Of a DNA stretch of 6,808 bases, positions 1 through 4,834 are shown in pieces. The DNA lies in assembly GCA_007134165.1 (NCBI GenBank), contig SLLJ01000288.1, positions 1 through 6,808 of the forward strand, read 5' to 3'. The notes beneath the pieces are model-generated. The model was given only the letters and a program-made list of their open reading frames with translations. It did not search any database and was not told the DNA's origin. Both the position numbers and the translations under genes were made by a program. Positions within the stretch are counted from its first letter, which is position 1, and the number at the start of each line of letters is the position of its first letter. The stretch is from Nitriliruptoraceae bacterium (GTDB taxonomy: Bacteria > Actinomycetota > Nitriliruptoria > Nitriliruptorales > Nitriliruptoraceae).

Positions 1-286
1 ACTCGACGAGCTCCTGGTCGAGCCCACCGTCGGAATCGACCTGCTCGAAGGTCTCCTTGGGCGGCATGCTGCCGGTCGCGGCCGCGAGCGCGAGCGACAG
101 TGCCTGATCGGTCACCGCCACCGCCGCCGGCGGCCCGTCATCGAACTGGTAGGCGGCGAGGTAGGAGGACCGCGTGGGATCGAGCTCTTGGGCCGGACCC
201 GGCCGCACCGTCACCGGACGACCGAGCAGGTCGCGCAGAAGGTCCCGAAACGAGGCCCGGGCGGGCAGCGGACAGCGGCTGTTCAT
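1..286 (-). CDS. CheX/CheC-like chemotaxis-associated protein, partial (C-terminus beyond left edge)
   Basis: Ninety-five codons are visible from ATG at 286; the gene runs off the window. The N-terminal part has a short helix (FRDLLRDLLGRPVTV, residues 13-27), then a strand region, a stretch AVAVTDQALSLALAAATGSMPP (about 55-76, quoted in part only as a landmark) and an acidic helix. This resembles the small proteins of about 150 residues that follow cheY in actinobacterial chemotaxis clusters and have a CheC/CheX-like fold; they are usually annotated as hypothetical. A role in setting CheY phosphorylation is inference from fold and position. The start lies 4 bases after the cheY stop (TGA TCCG ATG) and has only a weak ribosome binding site, so translation is probably coupled to cheY. 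The family call rests on remembered sequence patterns, and the catalytic region is outside the window. Confidence 0.6.
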   Translation of the reverse strand, partial: MNSRCPLPARASFRDLLRDLLGRPVTVRPGPAQELDPTRSSYLAAYQFDDGPPAAVAVTDQALSLALAAATGSMPPKETFEQVDSDGGLDQELVE

Positions 287-290
287 CGGA

Positions 291-653
291 TCACACCACG
301 CCCTCGAGGGCCCGGTCCAGCGATTCGGGCGTGAACGGTTTGCTCACCATGAAGCGGGCGCCGTGGGCTCTGGCCAGCTCGTACTTCTCCGGAGTGGCCT
401 CGGAGGTCACGAAGCCGAAGGGCACGGAGATGCCGGCGTCGTTGAGCGCTTGGAGCAGTTCGATGCCGGTCATCTCGGGCATGTTCCAGTCCGACAGCAC
501 CAGGTCGGGTTCGTCCTCCTGGATGGCGGCCAACGCCTGCCGTCCGTCGGCAGCGTCGCGGAAGCTCGCCTCCGAGAAACGGCTGATCTTGGACAGGGCG
601 CGCTTGACGAGGGCGCGCATCGCCTGGCTGTCGTCGACGACGAGGATGTTCAC
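291..653 (-). CDS. cheY: CheY, single-domain chemotaxis response regulator (intact)
   Basis: A stand-alone receiver domain of 120 residues, the usual CheY length. All signature residues are present: acidic pair D7-D8 (VVDDSQ), phospho-acceptor D55 in LSDWNMP, switch Thr T83 in FVTSE, F101, and conserved K105 in SKPF. In chemotaxis, CheA phosphorylates CheY and CheY-P binds the flagellar switch to change rotation. The GTG start at 653 is chosen because an AGGAAGGA ribosome binding site (661-668) sits 7 bases upstream and the VNILVVDD strand begins there. The frame stays open upstream through the C-terminal part of the cheX homology region without a stop, so a CheX-CheY fusion is formally possible. 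The GTG also overlaps a TGA of the upstream cheX start frame (GTGA), which suggests coupling. Among the chemotaxis genes here it is the only complete one with no visible defect. Confidence 0.93.
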   Translation of the reverse strand: MNILVVDDSQAMRALVKRALSKISRFSEASFRDAADGRQALAAIQEDEPDLVLSDWNMPEMTGIELLQALNDAGISVPFGFVTSEATPEKYELARAHGARFMVSKPFTPESLDRALEGVV

Positions 654-1165
654 CGCAGGGTCCTTCCTGTGGGCCCACCTCGGGAAGACACCGAGGGAAC
701 GGGGATCTGCGGTGGCGCCGCTCCGGCGCCGCAACCCGCTGACGAGGAGCAGTTCGCCCTCACCGTCGAGCGCGGAGCGCTGGGCCACCTTGGTGCCGGG
801 CATACAGACCTGGTGATCGCGACCTCGCGCGCGCGAGGGCACCGCCCGCTGGCAGGAGCCCTCGAGCCGCCCGTCGTCGTGGCCGCCGGCCATGGTGACC
901 ACCTCGCCGCTGACGTCGGCGAGGCCGTCCTCCTCGGTCTCGATCCCCTCGGCATGATGGGTCCGGTGTACCGCATCGCGTGCCGCTCGGTGGGCTGCAC
1001 GGTGACCGCCCCATCCCGGTCGCCGGTCAGGAACACCCCGGCCATCTCCGCCGCCTCGTCGCGCGCGTGCACGTCGACCCAACGGTCGACCTCGAGAGCG
1101 AGGCCGAACATGGCGTTCCAGATACTCGTCGCACTGCAGCGCAGGTCGACCTGCAGGTTCTCCAC
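650..1165 (-). pseudogene. cheX: CheX-type CheY-P phosphatase, frameshifted near 945-955
   Basis: The N-terminal half, from GTG at 1165 (CGGAG ribosome binding site at 1173-1177, 7-base spacing), matches CheX: VWxxMxGL-like SIWNAMFGLAL at 14-24 and LTGDRDGAVTVQ at 46-57. After M71 (953-955) the homology jumps to another frame: LADVSGEVVTMAGGH, then GRDHQVCMPGTKV and EGELLLVS, which align with the second CheX repeat and the C-terminal strands. One extra G in the GGGG tract at 945-948 would join the halves as ...PIMPRGIETEED. As written, the start frame gives 171 residues with an unrelated second half, ending in a TGA that overlaps the cheY GTG. The ExxN catalytic motif expected at 894-905 reads EVVT, so Asn is replaced by Thr, and the following GGN reads GGH. 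CheX removes phosphate from CheY-P. This copy looks inactive unless the frameshift is a sequencing error, and even then one catalytic residue is missing. Confidence 0.75.
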
Positions 1166-1184
1166 GGGCTCGCTCCGTTCGGGA

Positions 1185-2006
1185 TCACTTGGGCCGATAG
1201 GTGGTCGCTGGTCCCTGAACCATCGGCTCGAAGCCCTCATCGACGGTGAGGGGGGTCTCCGAGGAGCCCAGGATGAGTTGGCCCCCGGTCCGCAGCGTCG
1301 CGCGGCAGCGTGCCAGGATCTCGCGCTTGGCTCCAGGATCGAAGGAGATCAGGACGTTGCGGAGGAACAGGAGGTCGACCTCGGGCACGAATGGCCAGGG
1401 CCGCACCAGGTCGATCGCCCGGAACTCGACCATCTCCCGGAGACGGTCGCCGACCTGCCACATCGCCCCGGTGCGCCGGAAGTGGGTGACCAGAAGGCGG
1501 GCGGGCAGGCCCCGGTCGACCTCGCGTTGGGTGTAGCGCCCAGCGGCGGCGCGACCCAGCATCTCCGAGGAGAGATCCGTGGCCAGGATCCGGATGTTCC
1601 AGGTCGGCAAGATCTGGGGGAACCGGTCGACCAGCAGTATCGCCAGGCTGTAGGGCTCCTGGCCGCTGGAACACCCGGCAGACCAGAAGGTGGCGCTGCG
1701 CTGGTCCGCGTTGCGCGAGAACAACTCCGGGAGGATGGTGTCCTCGAGGGCCTGCCACAGCCCGAGGTCGCTGAAGAAGGCGGGGTCGTTGGCGGTCATC
1801 GCGTCCACGACCAGGTCACGGAGCGGACCGTTGCGCTCACGACGCAGCCGGACGACCAGTTCCTCGAGCGATGCCAGCCCGTTCTGGCGCGCGACCGGGG
1901 CCAGGCGCGACTCGATCAGGTCGTCTTTGCTGCCGGGCAGCACGATCGCCGAACGCTTGCGCACGAGGTCCCGGACGTAGTCGGCGTCGGCACGGGAGAG
2001 GGTCAT
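1185..2006 (-). CDS. cheR: CheR, chemoreceptor glutamate methyltransferase, with altered SAM-pocket residues
   Basis: A 273-residue protein of normal CheR length and layout: an N-terminal helical domain (about 1-70), then an SAM-dependent methyltransferase domain with FWSAGCSSGQEPYSLA (107-122), ILATDLSSEML (140-150), a beta subdomain, LFLRNVLISFD (213-223) and LILGSSETP (244-252). CheR methylates glutamates on chemoreceptors for sensory adaptation. The ATG at 2006 overlaps the stop of the upstream CheB remnant (ATGA), so translation is probably coupled; there is no strong ribosome binding site. Several conserved positions differ from the family. The usual TNETxFFRD reads TANDPAFFSD (71-80), the N-L pair before the PWP segment reads D-L (199-200), and NVxIYFD reads NVLISFD. 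The Arg and Tyr lost are those I recall as Arg98 and Tyr235 next to the methyl donor in Salmonella CheR. The frame is intact, so it is called a CDS, but activity is doubtful. Confidence 0.88.
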   Translation of the reverse strand: MTLSRADADYVRDLVRKRSAIVLPGSKDDLIESRLAPVARQNGLASLEELVVRLRRERNGPLRDLVVDAMTANDPAFFSDLGLWQALEDTILPELFSRNADQRSATFWSAGCSSGQEPYSLAILLVDRFPQILPTWNIRILATDLSSEMLGRAAAGRYTQREVDRGLPARLLVTHFRRTGAMWQVGDRLREMVEFRAIDLVRPWPFVPEVDLLFLRNVLISFDPGAKREILARCRATLRTGGQLILGSSETPLTVDEGFEPMVQGPATTYRPK

Positions 2007-2299
2007 GCCCGCACCGCCGGTCTCGCGGTGCGGCCGCCGCGATCCGGCTCCTTGGTGCCGCGCTTCGGACGTCGATGGGCCAGATGGGGGCGCTGCTCCC
2101 GCATGCCGAGCGGCGGGGTGACGTCGGCGTCGGCCCTCCGAGGCAGCACAGCCACGACCACAGCGGCGCACTCGGTGGGCACCGAGAACCGGATGACCAA
2201 CCGGTCGGGGTGGTTCCGTCGATGCGCGGTGAGGGCGTCGCTGACCAGCCGTCTCACGGCCACGGCGTCGTCGACGACGAGCACGCAGGTCTCGGACAT
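2003..2299 (-). pseudogene. cheB: CheB remnant: receiver domain with internal deletion, methylesterase domain absent
   Basis: The product has only 98 residues, against about 350 for CheB. Residues 5-23 (CVLVVDDAVAVRRLVSDAL) match the start of a CheB receiver. Residues 26-63 then resemble the end of the receiver: RRNHPDRLVIRFS and TECAAV correspond to the RRxHPxLPVIMFS and TERGAA segment, and DADVTPP to SDYVTKP, with Lys replaced by Pro. About 50 residues between, including the phospho-Asp strand, are missing in frame. After about residue 70 the sequence is basic and unrelated to the catalytic domain. CheB demethylates and deamidates chemoreceptors; this product could not. A GAGGGGG ribosome binding site (2306-2312) lies 6 bases before the ATG at 2299, and an in-frame ATG at 2305 is a less likely start. 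The stop overlaps the cheR start (ATGA), so translating this remnant may still serve to couple cheR. The CheB identity comes from these two segments plus gene order. Confidence 0.65.
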
Positions 2300-2310
2300 G
2301 ACCATCCCCC

Positions 2311-2679
2311 TCAGACCTCGACGCCGAGCATCCGCAGCACCTCCCGGGTGATCGCGGCGGCGAAGGGCGTGACGACGTACTCGTCCGCCTCGGCATCCAG
2401 CACCTGGATCAGGTGATCGGTGTCGCTCTCGGTGGTCTCCGTGACCCGCACGGAACCGTCGTGAGCGCCGTCTACGCACACTGACTCCACGAACGTGAGG
2501 CCATCGCTGACCGGCAGGTTTCGGTCAGCGAGGACAAGGTCCCGCGTCTGCTCCTGGGCGAGCACCGCGAGGCCCTGCTCACCATCGCTCGGCTCGTGGA
2601 CCTCGCCGTTGAAGCCCTCCGACCTGCGAGGCGGGACGGCACCGGTCGCACGGGCGTCATCGATGACCACGGATGGCAT
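2311..2679 (-). CDS. Divergent CheY-like receiver protein, probably impaired
   Basis: A 122-residue receiver starting at ATG 2679, backed by a near-perfect AAGGAGG ribosome binding site (2687-2693, 7-base spacing). The family is clear from DGEQGL (32-37), DGLTFVESV (59-67), TTESD (82-86), ADEYV (98-102), PF (105-106) and the C-terminal MLGVEV, all typical of actinobacterial CheY. The acidic pair D7-D8 and phospho-Asp D52 (LADRNLP instead of VDWNMP) remain. The conserved Lys of MKPF is Thr (VTPF, T104), the MMVTTE strand reads RVTETTE, and helix 1 carries a proline pair (TGAVPPRR, 12-19). These changes should weaken the Lys-dependent switch and probably folding. It is the first gene of the chemotaxis operon, and its stop lies within the next gene's ribosome binding site. 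It may be a decaying gene or a pseudo-receiver with an altered role; the sequence does not decide. Confidence 0.72.
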   Translation of the reverse strand: MPSVVIDDARATGAVPPRRSEGFNGEVHEPSDGEQGLAVLAQEQTRDLVLADRNLPVSDGLTFVESVCVDGAHDGSVRVTETTESDTDHLIQVLDAEADEYVVTPFAAAITREVLRMLGVEV

Positions 2680-2686
2680 TCCGAAG

Positions 2687-2693
2687 CCTCCTT
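2687..2693 (-). promoter_or_regulatory. Strong ribosome binding site of the first chemotaxis gene
   Basis: On the minus strand this reads AAGGAGG, seven bases before the ATG at 2679. It fixes the start of the divergent receiver and excludes the longer in-frame reading from upstream ATGs. Confidence 0.75.
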
Positions 2694-2730
2694 CGTCCCC
2701 CGGCAGCGGGGCCCGCTTCGATGTGGCGGT

Positions 2731-2749
2731 TGTCACACCGGTGCTGACA
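2731..2749. promoter_or_regulatory. Inverted repeat, possible operator upstream of chemotaxis operon
   Basis: The sequence TGTCACACCGGTGCTGACA is an inverted repeat: arms TGTCA/TGACA flank the 8-base palindrome CACCGGTG, with one unpaired C at 2744. It sits about 52 bases upstream of the first chemotaxis start, where a regulator could bind. The function is inferred from symmetry and position only. Confidence 0.3.
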
Positions 2750-2940
2750 GCGGCACCCGGCCACCGCCCCTGTCGGCCGCGGTGCTGCGCCGTGAAGGGG
2801 CGGAAACGTGCCATGGTCCGCATGATCGGACCCGGCTGACAGGCGCTCGGAAGAGCCCGCTGAGGGAGGGTCGGGGCTGAGCACTTCGGGTGGGCGGGTC
2901 AGAGTCCTGTCCGCGACCTTGCGGGTGCAGTCCAGGCAGG

Positions 2941-2969
2941 GGCCGTCGGGTGTCGTGGGTGACACGGCC
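2941..2969 (-). terminator. Hairpin downstream of the dehydrogenase gene, possible terminator
   Basis: GGCC (2941-2944) and GTGTC (2950-2954) pair with GACAC (2961-2965) and GGCC (2966-2969), leaving a 5-base bulge and a 6-base loop. It lies about 64 bases after the dehydrogenase stop on the minus strand. There is no T-run after it, so intrinsic termination is uncertain. Confidence 0.22.
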
Positions 2970-3032
2970 GTGCCCCCCAGGTCCATTCGCCGAGGTCGAT
3001 CAACAGCGCCCGCGTCGGTGCGCGACCCAGCC

Positions 3033-3707
3033 TCAGCGTCGATCGCCACCGTGACCGGCGGAAAGACCCGCCAGGGCCGCACCGACAGGAACCGGCCCCG
3101 ACAGCACCTCGAAGGCCAGACCGATGGTGGCGGGTTGCGCGAGGCAGCCGGCGAGCACCGCGGCCACGTCCTCGCGAGGGATGGTCCCACGCCGCTCGAG
3201 GCGCGGAACTCCCACCTCGACGTGGTCGGACCCGTGTTCGTGGGTCAACCCACCGGGGCGCACGCTGGTCCACGCCAGGCCGCTGACCGCCAGGATCCGG
3301 TCTGCCGCATGCTTGGCCGCAAGGTAGTGGGTGATGGCCGTCGGCCCTCGTCGCGGATCGTCGGCGGCCATCGACGAGAGCATCACGTAGCGCGGCACGC
3401 CGAGCTCGACGGCGAGGTCGATGCTGCGCACCGCACCGTGCAGGTCCACGCGCAGCGTTGCGTCCGGACCGGTGCCGGACCCCGAGCCGGCACAGAAGAC
3501 CACCGCCTGCGCCCCGTGCAGGGCGGCGCGCAACGGCTCATCAGGCCCTTCGAGGTCGGCGGACACCGGATCGGCCCCCGCCGCCACCAGGGCCTGGTCC
3601 TGCCCCGGCGCCCTGGTTCCGGCACGCACCTGATGTCCGTCGGCGAGCAACCGGTCGACGAGTAGTCGCCCGGTCCCGCGGGTCGCCCCGATCACCAGCA
3701 CCTGCAT
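3033..3707 (-). CDS. Atypical short-chain dehydrogenase / NAD(P)H-binding protein
   Basis: A 224-residue Rossmann-fold protein of the NAD(P)H-binding family (atypical SDR, resembling B. subtilis YhfK). The nucleotide-binding loop is GATRGTG at 7-13 directly after the first strand (QVLVI). VVFCAGSGSGTG (69-80) is the strand-4 region, YVMLSSMAA (107-115) strand 5, and Y128-x3-K132 in HYLAAKHAAD the usual catalytic pair. RPGGL (150-154) and PREDVA (178-183) are family hallmarks. The length is typical (about 210-225). The ATG at 3707 is chosen because it begins the first strand and has GAGGAGG just upstream. The substrate cannot be told from sequence; relatives reduce or sense small metabolites or flavins. 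It is divergent from the PPK2 gene across 200 bases and points toward the chemotaxis operon, with no visible functional link. Confidence 0.88.
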   Translation of the reverse strand: MQVLVIGATRGTGRLLVDRLLADGHQVRAGTRAPGQDQALVAAGADPVSADLEGPDEPLRAALHGAQAVVFCAGSGSGTGPDATLRVDLHGAVRSIDLAVELGVPRYVMLSSMAADDPRRGPTAITHYLAAKHAADRILAVSGLAWTSVRPGGLTHEHGSDHVEVGVPRLERRGTIPREDVAAVLAGCLAQPATIGLAFEVLSGPVPVGAALAGLSAGHGGDRR

Positions 3708-3907
3708 ACGGCCTCCTCGGTCACGACGCATCGTCGCACAGGCGCCGATCTGGACGCTATGGTCGGGCATGCGACGTTCGCGTCTGCCCTCGTCGCACGC
3801 TATCGACACCCTGCGCGACCTGCGCCCGGCGGCACGTGGCGCGGTTCGACGCCCATGAGCGCCCCGGCGCGCCGCCACATCGTTCACGAACGGATCTCGG
3901 GAGGATC
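3708..3907. promoter_or_regulatory. Divergent promoter region between dehydrogenase and PPK2 genes
   Basis: These 200 bases separate two divergent starts and should hold both promoters. The only -10-like element I can point to on the plus strand is TATGGT at 3758-3763 (TANNNT pattern), without a good -35 at 17-18 bases. Transcription from there would give a leader of roughly 140 bases before PPK2. No small gene or palindrome is convincing. Confidence 0.3.
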
Positions 3908-4813
3908 ATGGCCGCCACCGTCACCAACGAAGAGATGCGCGATCTCGTACTCACGAAGTCTGGACGCATCAAGAAGGACCTCTACGAGCGCAAGCTCGCC
4001 GAGCTGCAGATCGAGCTCGTCAAGCTGCAGGAATGGGTCAAACAGGAAGGCGAGAAGGTCGTGGTCATCTTCGAGGGCCGCGACGCCGCCGGCAAGGGCG
4101 GGGTCATCAAGCGGATCACCGAGGTGACCAACCCCCGCATCGTGCGAACCGTCGCGCTGCCGGCCCCCACCGAGCGCGAACGTACCCAGTGGTACTTCCA
4201 GCGCTATGTCGAGCAGCTGCCCAGCGCCGGTGAGATCGTGCTGTTCGACCGCAGCTGGTACAACCGCTCCGGGGTCGAGAAGGTCATGGGCTTCTGCACC
4301 GAGGAGGAGCACCGCGAGTTCCTGCGCTCCTGCCCGGAGTTCGAACGCATGCTGGTGCGCGCCCACACGCGGCTGCTCAAGTACTGGTTCAGTGTGTCGC
4401 CCGAGGAGCAGGAGAAGCGCTTCCAGTCCCGAGTCGACGAGCCCACCAAGCGCTGGAAGCTCTCGCCGATGGACCTGACCTCGCGCGACAAGTGGGTCGA
4501 GTACTCCATGGCCAAGGACGAGACCTTCGCGCACACCGACATCAAGCAGGCGCCCTGGCACGTGGTCGAATCCGACGACAAGCGTGCCGCGCGCCTGGCC
4601 TGCATCCAGGATCTGCTCGACCAGATCCCCTACGAGGACCTCACCCCCGACCGCTTCGACCTGCCGCAACGCCGCGTCAGCGGCGGGTATGTCCGGCCCC
4701 CGCTCGACGACCAGACCTTCGTGCCCGACATCGTCGAGCGCCTCTACCACGAGATGCTCGAGGCGAAGGACGACAAGAAGGACAAGAAGATCCGCCGACC
4801 CCCGAAGGACTGA
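3908..4813 (+). CDS. ppk2: Polyphosphate kinase 2 (class I type)
   Basis: A 301-residue single-domain PPK2, the usual length for class I. PPK2 enzymes transfer phosphate between polyphosphate and nucleotides, mostly making NTP from NDP in class I. The Walker A loop is GRDAAGKGG (57-65) after strand VVVIFE. Walker B is IVLFDRSWYNR (110-120), with D114 and R115, followed by the class motif GVEKVMGFC (122-130). The lid segment is RxDEPTKRWKLSPMD (about 175-189), with DKWVEY (194-199). WYFQRYVEQLP (95-105) and APWHVVESDDKR (215-226) are also family signatures. The C-terminus is lysine-rich (KDDKKDKK) and probably disordered. ATG 3908 is preceded by GGGAGG with a short spacing, and is chosen because family similarity begins there. 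A cytoplasmic enzyme, it is followed after 21 bases by the flavoprotein gene, so an operon is likely. Confidence 0.96.
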   Translation: MAATVTNEEMRDLVLTKSGRIKKDLYERKLAELQIELVKLQEWVKQEGEKVVVIFEGRDAAGKGGVIKRITEVTNPRIVRTVALPAPTERERTQWYFQRYVEQLPSAGEIVLFDRSWYNRSGVEKVMGFCTEEEHREFLRSCPEFERMLVRAHTRLLKYWFSVSPEEQEKRFQSRVDEPTKRWKLSPMDLTSRDKWVEYSMAKDETFAHTDIKQAPWHVVESDDKRAARLACIQDLLDQIPYEDLTPDRFDLPQRRVSGGYVRPPLDDQTFVPDIVERLYHEMLEAKDDKKDKKIRRPPKD

Positions 4814-4834
4814 GCTACCCCCGGGGAGTCGACC

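Larger units (their letters stand above)
2680..3032. other. Intergenic region of 353 bases upstream of the chemotaxis operon
   Basis: It lies between the end of the dehydrogenase gene (3033) and the start of the first chemotaxis gene (2679), both on the minus strand. I recognise no protein family in any frame; open frames here lack a convincing start, ribosome binding site and similarity. It must hold the promoter of the chemotaxis operon unless the operon is read through from the dehydrogenase. No clear -35/-10 pair is visible. It contains an inverted repeat at 2731-2749 and a hairpin at 2941-2969, described separately. A decayed gene beyond recognition is possible. Confidence 0.5.

Noticed and set aside
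945..952. Programmed -1 frameshift site in cheX
   Set aside because: There is no classical slippery heptamer and no obvious stimulatory structure; mutation or homopolymer error explains the data more simply. It is kept only as a minor alternative.
174..2351. 725-codon open frame on the plus strand, antisense to the whole chemotaxis operon
   Set aside because: Its translation is low-complexity in character and matches no family; it mirrors the third-position GC bias of the real genes on the other strand.
2823..2830. TCCGATCA on the minus strand, similar to a flagellar sigma-28 -10 element (GCCGATAA)
   Set aside because: Only 6 of 8 bases match and no TAAA-like -35 element lies 15 bases upstream, so chance similarity is as likely.
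2899..3273. Minus-strand frame with CheW/CheA-like looking LLIDLGEWTWG segment
   Set aside because: The resemblance is limited to a few hydrophobic residues; the upstream part overlaps the dehydrogenase in another frame and no start is supported.
2919..3665. 248-codon plus-strand frame across the dehydrogenase gene
   Set aside because: The minus strand has a complete Rossmann protein with family motifs; the plus-strand translation shows no recognisable domain and no ribosome binding site that stands out.
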